From: Zygaena filipendulae
Taxonomy: Eukaryota > Arthropoda > Insecta > Lepidoptera > Zygaenidae
Direction: 5' to 3'
Assembly: GCA_907165275.2 (NCBI GenBank)
Contig: OU015674.1
Location: forward strand, 6,101,001 to 6,165,000
Length of the DNA: 64,000 bases
The notes under the pieces were generated by a model. That model saw only the letters and a list, made by a program, of their open reading frames with translations, did no database searches and was not told the origin of the DNA. This document shows positions 23,074-35,029 of the stretch, one piece after another (the stretch's first letter is position 1; the number at the start of each line of letters is the position of its first letter). The position numbers and the translations under genes are program-made.

Positions 23074-23398
23074 AGGCATGTTGACTAATTTTTATTTTTT
23101 AGTCCGTCTTGTAGATTATTAAAAAATATTGAACACGTATTTTTTCTTTTTTTACGTAATCGAAAAATAACGGCGATATATTGAGTTGAAATTTCGCGTG
23201 ACGTCACTATTCTGACAGTTTGTATGGCGGTTTTAGCGGTTAGTGACGTCACGACCCCCTCACTCTAAACTTTAATGCGCTTTATCTCTGTATATTTTAA
23301 TTTATTTGAAAAAGCAAAAAATACGTATCTATTGTTTTTTTATTTTCTAACTGACGGACTAATTAGAATTTTGATTTTCAAAAGTAGTCAACATCCCC
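23074..23398. mobile_element. CRE-bearing MITE (TTAGTCCGTC family), copy A
   Basis: Ends GGCATGTTGACTA and (reverse complement of the right end) GGGGATGTTGACTA, each leading into TTAGTCCGTC. Two GTGACGTCAC palindromes lie in the middle. ~325 bp, no coding capacity. Confidence 0.8.
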
Positions 23399-23520
23399 AT
23401 TGAGCTAAAGAACAATAATTTTATCAAATGTATAGTTTTAGTAATCTCATCCTATCTACATGATCTATAAATGTAAAAGCTTGTAAAGATATTTCGATGT
23501 TTTTACTCAATTACTCTCGC

Positions 23521-23702
23521 CTGAAGGAATCTGTCGCGGGTGGTATCACCAACGTAACTTCAGCGTTCCCGTGGGAATTCCGGGATTAAAAGTACCCGAT
23601 GTCCTTTTCCGCACCAATGACAACGTGTATGAAAAGTTTCATGATGAAAAGTTAAGGCGTGAAAGCGTAACAAACAAACAAACTGACATTCGCAGTTAAG
23701 AT
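23521..23702 (-). mobile_element. Degenerate Helitron
   Basis: Minus-strand body with GTTTGTTTGTTACGC and GGAATTCCCACGGGAACGC. Termini eroded. Confidence 0.6.
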
Positions 23703-23958
23703 CATCGAAACAGGATATGAATACTTTTCTAACATTCACGCGGTTGGAACTGCGAGGAAAGCTAGATGAAATTACCTGCCTAAACCTAAGTTCCCAAATT
23801 ATTCCTCCAAATCACAAACCCGCACTGTAGATACGTGAGTTACGTGACACACAATGACGGCTCGAAGATGTGTCAGAATTGTTTTTGTACATGTGTTGGT
23901 GAACGTCTATGTGCGAGTTAAAAATAGTATTGTCCACGATGTACTATTACTTAAAAAT
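23703..23958. other. Short spacer, possible Helitron remnant
   Basis: A weak Helitron-like patch near 23735-23770 (CACGCGGTTGGAACTGCGAGG). Nothing else. Confidence 0.35.
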
Positions 23959-24710
23959 ATTGAAAGAGAATAGATTGACAATACGCTCGACCGCTAAGCT
24001 TTCCCTTTGAATCACGCAGCGGTCAAATGATCTCATGCTAACAAAATGCCGTTGGCTAGCAGAGACTATTGTCTATAGATACCACGTGCCGGAAAGCGAT
24101 GTGATTGGCTATTTGAAACGTACTTTGTGGTGACTGGTATTTGATTGATTCGCAACGGTGTGATTGTTTTTTATTTTGATCATTCCCTCCGCAAAAGGTC
24201 TTTGTTGTGTGAGGCGGTCGGTGGTGATGTATATGGTGGTGGAGTTAATATATTGCTCGGGAGGCCTCTTTCGGAGCAAAGTGTTGAAATTTATAAATTT
24301 GTTAGGGAAGTGTTTTTGAGAAGAAGTAATTTTTAATTGACACCCAGATTAGCAATTATTATTCTTTCTTTGACGAAGTTGGGGATTTTGATGCTTTTCT
24401 CCGGGAGGGTGCTGCCCGAGTGGTGCTTTGATTCTGCCATCCTGTATGTTATTGCGGACTGCTTCTTATAGCGGTGGCGTTGAGTTGTTGGGGGCGCTGC
24501 ATTCCGCCGAAGTGTTAGGAAGGTTTATTTTTAGTTTATTTTTGTTTATATCTATTAGTAGTTTTATATTGCAAATATGTTACACATAACGAGGCTGGCT
24601 TGGCGCATGAGCGTAAAAAGCCTCACTAAATAAATGATTAAAAAAAAATAAAATTGGTTGACGTGGATTGCATAGTAAAAGTTTGTATTGTCCGTCTATT
24701 CTCTTATAAT
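23959..24710 (-). mobile_element. ~300-bp TIR element, split by a retroposon (copy 2)
   Basis: Ends ATTGAAAGAGAATAGATTGA and (reverse complement) ATTATAAGAGAATAGACGGA. Outer parts match copy 1 at 13849-15613. It preserves the uninterrupted TTA site into which the 1468-bp element went in copy 1. Confidence 0.75.
24197..24650 (+). mobile_element. 5'-truncated LINE-like insertion
   Basis: 454 bp absent from copy 1 of the host element. It ends CACTAAATAAATGATTAAAA plus an A-rich tail, flanked by short A-rich sequence (CAAAA / AAAATT). Codons from ~24190 to 24336 stay open and might be the end of a LINE reading frame, but no domain is recognisable. Confidence 0.65.
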
Positions 24711-25193
24711 GTCTTTGCTTTTACATTATCTAAATCTATGAACCCATATGGCCATTTTAAGAGAACGCGCGTTACCAAAAAAAAAAATGTGGCTCTTCAA
24801 AGACCAGTAACAAATTGCGTAACGCCACCGCGGTGATCGGTGATGCAATATATTAAATGCAGTCAAATTCCCCCAAAGGGCTGGGGTGGGTCAACAAAGG
24901 GCCCCTGGTCCCTTTCTAATCTAAGGTCCGCACTCAACTATTACACGTGTTTGTTCAGCTCCTAAATCAACTGGGACCCACCGTTCTGCGCCTGTTTATT
25001 TTTCATTATGACATCTGCACAGTGGATTTTGTGAATTAAAATTCTATTGTTGGGCGTCTTTAATATTTTCATAGCATAACGTGAGTGGGCGGGCACCGAA
25101 TGCTGATGCACTTGTGCCCTTTATGGGTTGAAGTTGTTATGATATTTTCGAGCGGTCCCCCGCGGTTTCTCTTAGGTTGATTAGGGATGTTGA
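24711..25193. other. No gene recognised
   Basis: A Helitron-like remnant (CCCCCGCGGTTTC) lies at 25158-25170, just before the next MITE. Otherwise nothing. Confidence 0.4.
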
Positions 25194-25509
25194 CGACTTA
25201 TGAAAATCTAAATTCTAATTAGTCCGTCAGTTGGAAAATAAAAAAACAATAGACACGTATTCTTTGCCTTTTCAAATTAATGAAAATATACAGAGATAAA
25301 GCGTTAGTATTAAAGTTTAGGGTGGGGGCCCGTGACGATACTAACCGCTATAAGCCACCATACAAACTGCACCGGATAGTGACGTCACGCGAAATTACAA
25401 CTCAATGTATCGCCGTTATTATTTGATTTCGTAAAAAAAGACAAAACACGTGTCCATTATTTTTTTATTAATCTACAAGACAGACTAAAAAAAAATTGTC
25501 AACTAGCCC
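25193..25509. mobile_element. CRE-bearing MITE, copy B, inside a Helitron remnant
   Basis: Left GGGATGTTGACGA, right end reverse complement GGGCTAGTTGAC. One intact GTGACGTCAC; the other is mutated. Confidence 0.8.
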
Positions 25510-25612
25510 ATTTCACCCGCTTTAGTTGCGGAGTTCCCTAACAACGTGTACGCAAAGTTTTATGATGATATATTAACAAAGAAACAAACTTACATTGGCA
25601 TTTAAATGGTAA
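25510..25612 (-). mobile_element. Helitron remnant split by a MITE
   Basis: Minus-strand body (TTTCACCCGC, then GCGGAGTTCCC, then GTTTGTTTC) continues after the MITE. Part of the body is deleted. Confidence 0.6.
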
Positions 25613-26291
25613 GAATTCGAATGGTAAAAAAAAAGCAATTCATAGCAATTATTCTCGAATAAAGAAAAGAAATCATAATTAATGCCCTAAAAAACGGTCT
25701 CCACTAAACTCGGTCGTCATATTATTTATTCGAGCTTCAAGTAATCAATTTGGTTAAACTATATCTGGCTTATAAGTAATTCGGTGGCCGAAGGAAGAAA
25801 AACAAGTAGGGCGGGGGACACAATGAATGCATTAGGGAGAAATTCCATATAATAACATTATAGAGACTAGCGAGTGAGGGAGTTATGGCATAGAGAGGGA
25901 GTTTTGTGTTATTATACGTTCTTATTGATGTAATTTCTATTAATAGCGATTGGATTTCGATTGGCTTTCTTTCTACCAATGGTTTTTATTAAACGTTACT
26001 TTATTTATTGATATCTGACAGCCCCTCGAGCCGATTGTGTTGAAGCGGGAAACTCAAGGTCGCATGTGTTATTTGGAGGTCGTCGAAGAAACTGTTCTTA
26101 TACGAGTAGCTATGGAATATAGATGAAATGATAATGTCGTATTCCCCTATTTTCTCTAACATAACTGAACTGATTTTATTAGAAATCTCGAAAACGACCC
26201 GACCGATTGAAATTTTTTATAGGAATTCCTGGAGTGGCAGAGTTTGTTAGTATATTTTATATTTTGTATCAACTTCGGGTCCGACAGCTAA
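25613..26291. other. No gene recognised
   Basis: The 69-aa antisense frame at 25770-25979 has no domain; no repeat matched. Confidence 0.4.
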
Positions 26292-26530
26292 TCTATACAT
26301 ATAAATATGCTTTGTCCTGAATGACTGATGGATCAACGCACAGCCTAAACCGCTGATCGTAGAGACCTGAAACTTGGAGGGTGTGTTCTTTGTATGACGT
26401 AGGCATCCGATAAGAAAGGATTTTTGAAAATTCAACCCCTAAGGGGATGAAAAGGGGTTGCAAAGTTTGTATGGAACAATTCCGCGGGAGCTTCGAAATT
26501 ATCGCGGGTGAAACCGCGCGGGACAGCTAG
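26292..26530 (+). mobile_element. Non-autonomous Helitron, GTCCTGAATGACTGA subfamily
   Basis: A|TCTATACATATAAATATGC ... hairpin GCGGGTGAAACCGCGCGGG, CAGCTAG|T. The nested copy at 39357 is its close relative. Confidence 0.8.
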
Positions 26531-26715
26531 TACATAATACGATAATGTATGGTAATACTGTCGATAGACGAGACGGTTGATATGTCATCAGTCATCACTT
26601 ATTTCAGTTGAAAGTGTATAACAGTCGTAGCTATTAAATGGTTAACCAACTTTCAGTTCGACAAATGTAGTGGCATCTAGCAATTTAAAAGTGTGGCTCC
26701 CAAGTCAATGCAATT

Positions 26716-27233
26716 ATTACCAATATTATAAATGCGAATGCGAGCTTGTTTGTTACGCTTTCACGTCTTAACTACTTGATCGATCATCATGAAATAGGCT
26801 TGTTTCCTGGGTAAAAAAATCAAAATTCTATTTAGTCCGTCAGTTAGATAATAAAAAAACAATATACACGTATTTTTTGCTTTTTCAAATAAATTAAAAT
26901 ATACAGAGATAAAGCGCATTAAAGTTTAGGGTGAGAGGGTCGTGACGTCACTAACCGCAAAAACCGCCATACAAACTGTCAGAATAGTGACGTCACGCGA
27001 AATTTCAACTCAATATATCGCCGTTATTTTTTGATTACGTAAAAAAAGAAAAAATACGTGTCCAATATTTTTTAATAGTCTACAAGACGGACTAAAAAAT
27101 AAAAATTATTCAACATGCCCATTGTGCGTATGTACACGTTGCCGGGTACAAAAGAGGACATAGGGTAGTTTTTATCCTAGAATTTCCGTTGACACTTTGA
27201 AATGAACGCGGGTGACACCGCGGGTAACAGCTA
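26716..27233 (+). mobile_element. Helitron interrupted by a CRE-bearing MITE
   Basis: CAATATTATAAATGCGAATG at the left, body broken at ATCATCATGAAAT, resumed at GTATGTACACGTTGCCGGG, ending CAGCTAA|T. Confidence 0.75.
26796..27120. mobile_element. CRE-bearing MITE, copy C
   Basis: Ends AGGCTTGTTTCC and (reverse complement) GGGCATGTTGA. Two intact GTGACGTCAC palindromes. Sits inside the Helitron at 26716. Confidence 0.8.
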
Positions 27234-28411
27234 ATGAATCAATAAACATATTAATTAGGATTTTTGAATTCAGAGTGAAACAATAAGTACTAAATCCGTC
27301 ATATTTTTCGCTATAAAATGAGCCTAGCGGTGTTTTCTTTGTATATTATAGTAGCAATTGAAAGACAACATATCATCGTCTCGAGGGCTCTCCAAGTTTA
27401 GATAGCAGATGTTGCCGCGCCGATATTCGACGGCACCCAGCGGCTGTTGGAGTTCCGTTTAGTTTTTAGGGGTCCGTTGCAAGACGGGAAACAAAAAAAC
27501 CACGGGTAAAAGATCACTGACCAAACACGAAATCTCAAAAACTGCTTGACATTTTAAGCTGAAGTTAGGCAGGAAGATAGTTTATAGGTAAGAGACGTCA
27601 GCTAAGAACGGATTTCAACGGGAACTCGTAAAGTAATGGAGGCGAAACCAGAGGGGAATTATTATACGTATATTTTGAAATCAATCAATCTCAGAACTTT
27701 TTATATCCTTCATGAGACTAAATATATTTTATATATTGCACTAATTAAATAATATTTAAACATTATTGCTAAAGGTTGCACATTGACGACGTTGCACTAG
27801 TCAAGGTCAGTGTAATGTCAGCCAATGTGTTAGCCCAACTAAAGAGAAAAAAATAATAATACGGACGGAACCCTAGCTTATCCCATTCGCTTGCGCCGCG
27901 ATAAGTTTTTTCATTTTACGCGTGGCGTCACATAACCTCTTATGTCCATAAACCTTTTTTTACTTGTTCATGTAAAATAAAACTTTTTATTATATACATA
28001 ATACACTTTATATGATATTTATGTAACAAAAAGGCTATAGTACGAATATTTTCTTTATGCAGTATAAAAACAAGTATTCACTCTGACATGTTCGAAGGGG
28101 ATCTAGATAATTATTTGTAGAATAGTTTATACGCAAAAGTTCGGGACAACCGTACCTCGGGGTTTTTTTTTAATATTTTATATTTATGTAGGTAAATATG
28201 TGCAAAAACAGAGCTAGTGTCATGACAGGCAAAAGCAATTTTCTGTCGAATTTATGTGCGTAGGTATGCAAATTTTATTTAGAGGCGTTCTATAACTATA
28301 TAAAAAATATACTATGCCTTTGCACCGGGTACGGCCAGAGGCGGGTCGTTTGATTTTTGAAGTGTAAGTTTTGATATTTCAAGTCAATAAATAGTGAGCA
28401 TATTTTATATA
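27234..28411. other. No gene recognised
   Basis: A degraded Helitron-like stretch near 27520-27660 (AACGGGAACTC, GGCGAAACCAGAGGGG). A GC-richer patch near 27390-27450. No open frame. Confidence 0.4.
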
Positions 28412-28756
28412 CCTGCCTACTATAAAATGAATTGCTGTTCGTTTGTCTCGCTAAAACTCAAGAATGGCTTTTTGTTCTGTAACATGCCACTAAACTATCA
28501 CCTTGCCAAAAGGTTGACTGGTAGAGAATGCCTTAAGCATTAAGTCCGCCTTTTGTACAAAAATGTGCAATAAAGTTCTTTAAATAAATTAATAAATAAA
28601 TAAATGGCTGGACCGATTTGGCTAATTTTGATCTTGAAATATTTCGTCTTCCGCAAATATTTGCGGGAAGGTTTAAGAAGTAAATTAGGCTACTTTGGAG
28701 TTTCTGCGGGAATTCCGAAACTCACGCGGCTGAAACCGTGGGGAACTGCAGCTGAT
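28412..28756 (+). mobile_element. Helitron interrupted by a retroposon
   Basis: CCTACTATAAAATGAATTG at the left, resumed at TGGACCGATTTGGC after the insertion. The hairpin CGCGGCTGAAACCGTGGGG and a mutated end complete it. Confidence 0.65.
28469..28603 (+). mobile_element. 5'-truncated LINE tail with ATGGC target duplication
   Basis: ATGGC at 28464-28468 and 28604-28608 flanks a 135-bp insert containing GCATTAAGTCCGCCTTTTGT, GCAATAAAGTT and an (AAAT)n tail. The duplication and tail are as expected from target-primed reverse transcription. Confidence 0.8.
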
Positions 28757-28789
28757 AGAGTATAAAACTAAAATTATTCACAAGTTCTC

Positions 28790-28893
28790 GACCAATGACC
28801 TATGAAGCCGAATTTCATGATGATCGGTTGAGACGTTAAGGCGTGAAAGCGTAACAAACAAACAAACTCACTTTTGCATTTATAAAATTAGTA
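28790..28893 (-). mobile_element. Helitron 5' half
   Basis: Minus-strand CCTTACTAATTTTATAAATG, a (GTTT)n run, then ATCATGAAATTCGGC. The hairpin end is missing. Confidence 0.65.
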
Positions 28894-30158
28894 AGGAAGT
28901 AAGGATTACCTGGAAGAACACATGACGCTTGTTAACCCAGGAACGCTCGCGAGAAACAGCTAGTGTGAAAAAATATATGGAATACGAACTTTTTTTTTTA
29001 ATAAATATACACACAGTAGGTACGAGATCACAACCCGTGACCACAGAGCCAGCTGATAGGCCGGTTACAAATTAAACGTCACAACTGACCGCACGTCAAA
29101 TAAAAAACAAACAGACAAACTGCCAGTTTGTTTACTAATTCTCTAATTAAATTGTTTGTTCTTTTTTTTCTACGCTAATTGTAATTTATTGGGTCGTTAG
29201 GTTGGTTCTTTTAAACACGCAACGCAAGTGTAAATGAGCTCAGATGAACGGATAGTGTTGAAAAATTAAAATATATTATGTATACGCTGGTTTGTAATTA
29301 ATATTATAAAAAGATACGACTTTTTGTTTATTTATTTGTAATGGGTAAACTTAGAAACCGATTCTTAAAATTCAATAAAAAATTATAGAAACCCACAGTA
29401 TCACATCGTACATCGACAGTGATCCTACAGTGACATAGGAGACCTAACCAAGCTATTTAAAGTGCTCGCTTATTCAAAACCACGGACGTTTTTAAATCAA
29501 CGAACACAAAATTTACCCGACTGATGAAGACTTTTGCTAACGGAGGAATTAAATAAATAAATAAAATAAATTTATATTCACCAGCACAAGTTACAGTTAC
29601 AAGTTAAACGGATTTGTCGATCATATCCCTACGATATGATGTGTGGAGGATAAAATACGAAGTTTATTGGGAGATTACTGGTATCGTACAACGACTTAAG
29701 CTGACAGATTTACTTTGTATGTGATTGTAGCATTCTGCTACATTTGGTATTGATCGTGACGTTTTATTTGGGGACCTATATGTGATTAAAATGTTGTACG
29801 ATGAGTTTCGCTCCCCGAGTCAAAAGGTGGTTGTTAACACGAGATCCAGCGACACGCTAGCGACAATGGCTGCCATCCGGTAGCTGGTGCAGCGCGCGTG
29901 CACTCACTAAAAAGTAAAAACCCAACCGACTATAAGTGAGGTCCATTTTACTCTCGTCACTTATATGTACTTAAAAATCATAATTTTATAGTTCTTCTTT
30001 ATTAGATTGTACATTCAGTATTAAGTCTTTTTTGTTTGATTTATTTGTTCCTTGTAATTAATTTAGTTATATCTAATTAGGCATGTTTTAGTCTATGTGC
30101 AAATCATCATTTTCTATTCTGTTTTACTAAAATAACCACAGAGTATACTAATGAATTA
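28894..30158. other. No gene; a retroposon-like tail and a repeat copy
   Basis: AATTAAATAAATAAATAAAA near 29548-29570 looks like a retroposon tail. A copy of the GTTGTACG repeat is at 29793-29836. Nothing coding. Confidence 0.4.
29793..29836. repeat. GTTGTACG-GCTCC repeat, diverged copy
   Basis: GTTGTACGATGAGTTTCGCT then CCCCGAG, similar to 32418 and 61895. Confidence 0.4.
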
Positions 30159-30454
30159 TCTTAATATACATAAATCACGTGTCACGTTGTTTGTCCGCGA
30201 TGGACTCCCGAAACTACTGAACGGATTTTGATAAAATTTTGTAACCATTTATAATATGGTCCAACTTAAAACAACCTAAAACTTAGGATAGTTTTTATCC
30301 CGGCATTCCCGCGGGAACTCCGAAATTAAAGCGGGGAACAGCTAATTACCGTAAACTACTGTTAGGGGTACAAAGAAGGACGTAGAGTACTTTTTCTCGG
30401 AATTCCCACGGGGACTCTGAAATTACCGCGGATGAAATCGCGGAGGACAGCTAG
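30159..30454 (+). mobile_element. Chimeric Helitron with two 3' ends (copy 2, most complete)
   Basis: A|TCTTAATATACATAAATCAC; first 3' end GCGGGGAACAGCTAAT at about 30331-30346; a second body segment; final GCGGAGGACAGCTAG|T. Confidence 0.8.
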
Positions 30455-31600
30455 TATAATATATTTCTATGAAAATAAGGAACGAGGAGAAAGAGGGATG
30501 TCATGCTATATTATTCTTTAGTTTTCATAATCTCAGAAAATACAAGACTTACTGTAACTGTTAATGTTTTGAGAAGTTTTTGAAAATACCTAAATTACTG
30601 TACTTATACCTACAAAACTTTCTCATCATTGCAAAAGACACTCGCGGTGCCTATTTACAAGTTTGTTTTTGAGAATTTTCTCCTTGCAAAAGTCGTTGAT
30701 ACAATGGGACAAGTTTTCCTTGGAATATTTACTCCAATTGAAATTATCTTTCGGACGAAAGTTCAACAGTATCTATTCATTGGACCAAACGCTTCGAGTT
30801 AAAAGCTTTATACTTAATGGTTTCGCTCTTCACTACTTTTGTTATGATTTATTTTGTCGTTAGTGAATTTATATTTTAACGATATCTGTTCCCCTCGCGG
30901 TTTTACTCGCATCGATTTTGGAACTCTTTGTATCGGGGTCGAAAATACGCCATGGCCATGTCCTTTTCCAACATCTAAATTAGTCGTAACTACCAAGACG
31001 AAGTCCCCGCGGTTCTATTAGCTTAAAATTCGGGAATTCCTCGTGAGCTCTTTGTCCTGAGATAACAAAGAATACTGCATCTTTATCAGTTTAAGAATTC
31101 CTGGAATCAGTTCAGTAGTTCCAGAGAGACCTCCTACATCCAAATTTACACTCTTTACCTCTTTACAACATTAGTATATTATACCGATTGGCGATTATAC
31201 ATATTTATAGATCCTTAGCGTAAAGAAATTGTATTTTTTTGAACGCTATATTGTAGAGGTTGAAATAGAAAAATGTTTTTTTTTAAAACATTAAAACATA
31301 TCTAAAACAGCGCGATTGCATGTGCAATAGAGTATCTAGAGGTAGGTATACATTCACAAAGGAAGTACTTGTAAATTGATCCGAGACGAGCAATTTCCGG
31401 CAAGTCAACGTTTTGCTCGATTTTTGCCCCGGCAGCCTTAGGTAGTGTTTGCGAACGTTGGAGCACTATAGGCAAATGTCCAGTGTAAAGAGCCGGCGAC
31501 CCGAGACCCGCCATCAGAGTACTGATGCGCCCCACTTGGCAGCGTATTCTCACTTATACCTACCTACCTACCTTTGCCCATTACAGGAATATAATAGAAT
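30455..31600. other. No gene; degraded Helitron-like DNA
   Basis: Between ~30880 and 31150 a reverse Helitron-like body is barely recognisable. Frames at 30663-31553 lack domains. Confidence 0.35.
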
Positions 31601-31602
31601 AG

Positions 31603-31637
31603 GATGGGATGGGATGGGATGGGATGGGATGGGATGG
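31603..31637. repeat. (GGGAT)n pentanucleotide repeat
   Basis: Six to seven tandem GGGAT units bordered on both sides by AATAGAATAGGAT-like variants. The frames drawn across it are artefacts. Confidence 0.9.
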
Positions 31638-32948
31638 AATAGAATAGGATAGACGGGTCGTTCTGGTGAGTGAAACACGGTCTCAGTCCTTCGCGGTCCG
31701 TGGTAGAGTCCCAAGCTGAAGTGGCGTCGGCCAGGATGCGAAGAACAATAAGAAGAAAGAGTACAGGAACAGCACAAAGTCCACAGTTTTCAAGACTCCA
31801 CTAGAAATTAAAGATAGATTGAAGAGTTTTGAAATTCAAGGAAGGAAGCTGTTTAGTATACAGCTTCTGTTGGTAATTTAAGTTATAGAATATACATATT
31901 TAAATTTGATTATGATAATCAGTATTTATGATTATATTTAAATTTAACTGATATTAAAGATACTATAATCACAGAGTTGTTGCTATACGCAGCGTACGAA
32001 AAACAAAATAATGAAGCCGATGCCCAAGAAAAATAAATGAATTTAGATGAAAAAAAGAAACATTCATGGGCCTCAGCACCACGTTACAATTTGATAAAAA
32101 TAAATCCAAAAGTGTGGTTTAATTCAAACCAAGTATGAAGATGAGCAACAAAATGGTTACCACTCAGCATATGCCGTGGAACTTGTCCCGCGGCGCTGAT
32201 TTTCACTGGCGACCGTAAGAAGAGGAGAGATAGCTAAAAGGTTACTGTGAATAATACCAGCTATCCACAACCAGTATTATTCAGCAAATCAGGAAAATAT
32301 ACTATGATCACACCGTGACGCAAATCACCTATATAATATTTTTATTCTTTTTGATTGTGGCGTTTTATTATATCTCGCCAATGTCGGGTTGGAAATAGTT
32401 TGCAACTATAGGCAAAGTAGTACGTTGAGGTTTGCTCCGCGAGCTAAATACGTGGTTTTCTCGCAAGAACCACGTGTAGAAAATAGTGGCTGTTTATTTT
32501 GTGTACCTACTCTGGGAGATCAATCTATCGATTTATTTTTAAAAGAAATATCTTAGAAGATATTATATATACCAATTCTCTTTATATGTTTTCCATTGTT
32601 TTAAAAGAGAGATTTATTATTTTTAGATTGGATTTTTTTTTTCTCTTTTAGCATAATCTCCGCTCAACAAATAGGTACGTGAAATAAAAACTTTTAAAAT
32701 GTAATTCTATGTTTTTATATAAAAGCAATTATTCAACGTGGAAATAACAGAAAAAATAACACTTCGTACTCAATAAAGTTACGGAATGAAGTTCTCTTCA
32801 GCAGAGGTTTGTTTATCTTAAGGCATAAGATGAAAGTTGGCTCTCTCATACTTTGATTGCGGTATTGCTCATTCTTTATTTGAATTGAACCACTTGTATA
32901 CACTAGAAGTGGAATGGTGGTTGTGAGAGGCGCGGGTAGGTACATATA
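31638..32948. other. No gene recognised; small hairpin and one repeat copy
   Basis: GAATAATAC ... GTATTATTC at 32249-32282 is a perfect 9-bp stem. A GTTGTACG-type repeat is at 32418-32473. The antisense frame at 32733-32945 has no domain. Confidence 0.4.
32418..32473. repeat. GTTGTACG-GCTCC repeat, copy
   Basis: Matches 61895-61951 over ~56 bp, including AGGTTTGCTCC, GAGCTAAAT and GTGGTTTTCT. Confidence 0.6.
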
Positions 32949-33145
32949 ATGCTTACTAATATTATAAATGCGAAAGAGTGTTTGTTTGTTACGCTTTCAC
33001 GCCTTAACGTCTCAACCGATCATCATGAAATTTTGCATGCACGCTGTCATGGGTACAGAGAAGGACATAGGGTAGGTACTTTTTATCCCGGAATTCCTAC
33101 GGGGACTCCAAAATTACCGCGCGTGAAACCGCGGGGCACAGCTAG
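32949..33145 (+). mobile_element. Non-autonomous Helitron
   Basis: GCTTACTAATATTATAAATG (TC mutated) ... hairpin GCGTGAAACCGCGGGG, CAGCTAG|T. Body intact. The 73-aa frame at 32949 is a by-product. Confidence 0.8.
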
Positions 33146-33203
33146 TTTTAAATTATTTTTCAATTTTTAAATTCTCAAATCAGTATGAAAGAGTAAAAAA
33201 TCT

Positions 33204-33497
33204 ACAGCTGTTCGCTGCGGTTTCACCCGCGTTAATATCGGAGATACCGCGGGAATCCTGCAATTAGAGTATCTATTTTCTTTTCTGTACACCTGACAAC
33301 ATGTATGCGAACTTTAGTTTTACCTACCCGCGTTAATTTCGGAGTTTCCGCGAGAATTCCGGGATAGAAGTCCTCTATGTCCTTTTCCGTAGGTACCTTT
33401 GAAAACGAGCATGCAAAATTTCATAATTTTCGGTGTAACCGTTAGGGCGTGAAAACGTAACAAACAAACTCACTTTCGCATTTATAATAGTAAGGAT
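33204..33497 (-). mobile_element. Helitron with a partly duplicated 3' end
   Basis: Minus-strand ATCCTTACTATTATAAATGC ... two successive copies of the CCGCG hairpin segment (near 33320-33350 and 33215-33255). Confidence 0.7.
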
Positions 33498-34283
33498 TAT
33501 AGAGAGGTAAAGCTTGTAAGTATGTACATGCTTGGAATCATCTCTGAACCTGAACCGATTCTAAAAATTTCCTAATCGATAAAAAGCTACAGTAATTTTT
33601 TTTATCCCAAAACAAAGAGATCCCGAGGGAGCTTTGAAATTCACGCTGATGGAACCGAGGGGTACAGCCACTTCGTAGTTACAAGTAATTGTCGGATAAT
33701 TTTACTTTTAAAAGCTACTTCTTTATATACATAGCATAAAATGAAGTCGCTTCGCTGTCTGTTCGCACTCAAAAACTATTGAACGGATTTTCATGCGGTT
33801 CTCACCAAAAGATAGAGTGATTTAAGAGGAAGGTTTATACGTATAGTTCATTCTGTGATTCCCGCGAGAACTCCGAAATTACCGCGGATGAAACGGTACA
33901 CAAAAATTAAAAAAATAAAATTTAGCACTTTTACCGAGCGTTTTTTTTTATATTGTAGCCACCATAAATGAGGGCCATTACACCAAATTGATTATTATTA
34001 AACACAATTTTCAACGAGAGATCATAGCGTGCCGATGACCCGTTTAGTAACAGACATAAATCAAAGAAACGCGTGTTAGAACAAGTGTACTTATTGTACT
34101 AATCTCGTTATTTATTGTAACTGTTGTTTCGCTTGATTTATCGTGTGATAAAATACCGACATTACCCCGTCTCTAGTCACTCACAATCACTTGCGTGTAA
34201 TCATACCAGGAACTGGTATCTATAATGTACTCGTACCAGAGCGATCGGTACGTATCAACAAATACCTACTCCATTTTGTTGTA
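33498..34283. other. No gene; Helitron fragments
   Basis: Weak Helitron-like patches at 33500-33670 and 33720-33895 (CGCGAGAACTCCGAAATTAC). No CTAG end. Confidence 0.45.
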
Positions 34284-34530
34284 CTAGCTGTTCCCTGTGG
34301 TGTCGCCTACGACAATTTGGGAGTTCTCGCGGGAACTCCGTGAATTCCGTTTTTAGCTGTCGTTTTTAATTCATAAACCTACTAATTTTCAGCTTCATAG
34401 ACAAGTAGTTTTCGAGATTTCGTGTTTAGCCAGTCACCAGTGAGTCAGTAACCTTTCGCCTGTATACAAAAAGAATCTGAAAGTTTCATCCCGCAAGTCA
34501 CCTCGCAAATCACACTCACTTCGCTTCTAA
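34284..34530 (-). mobile_element. Helitron 3' half
   Basis: CTAG at 34284, then hairpin-region sequence AGTTCTCGCGGGAACTCCG. The body diverges toward 34530. Confidence 0.6.
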
Positions 34531-35026
34531 CCTGACTAGTGATTGGTATTTTCGAAATAAAATCAAGCCTAAGTTAATCGAGAGTTTTAAAACACGTCAA
34601 AACATCCACTCGACTTAATATTTTCTAGTGTCAAACTCGCTCAATATACAAGAATACGGAACTACATAATATTATATCAGAAGTGACTTCGAAAATGACC
34701 CATATCAGAATAGCACGGCGGATCCTGTCCCATCTTATTGATTAATTATTAGCTGATTTTTCACGTTTTCACCCGCGTGCAATTTATGTAGTACTCCCTC
34801 TGGAACTCTAAAAATATCCTATATCACTCAGGGATAATGCAGAGTGATCTTTTGAAATCGGTTTAGTAATTCCAACGATTATCCCCTATATTTAAACAAA
34901 CTCGCATACTTTACGTGTTTATAATATACGTACATAAGTGTAGTTGGATACCTACTTAGATATATGGATGTTTGTGACTTAGTCACGTGCCCAAAGTGAT
35001 TTGGTTGAATGACATGTAGGCAACAT
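34531..35026. other. No gene; weak Helitron-like patch
   Basis: Possible degraded Helitron near 34750-34930. No open frame. Confidence 0.35.
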
Positions 35027-35029
35027 TAA

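Noticed and set aside
24145..24336. 63-aa frame as a possible gene
   Set aside because: It begins in the host TIR element and continues into the retroposon insert; at most the tail of a LINE frame.
31449..31777. Frames across the (GGGAT)n array
   Set aside because: Repeat translation (GWDGM-type) and its antisense; artefacts of the microsatellite.
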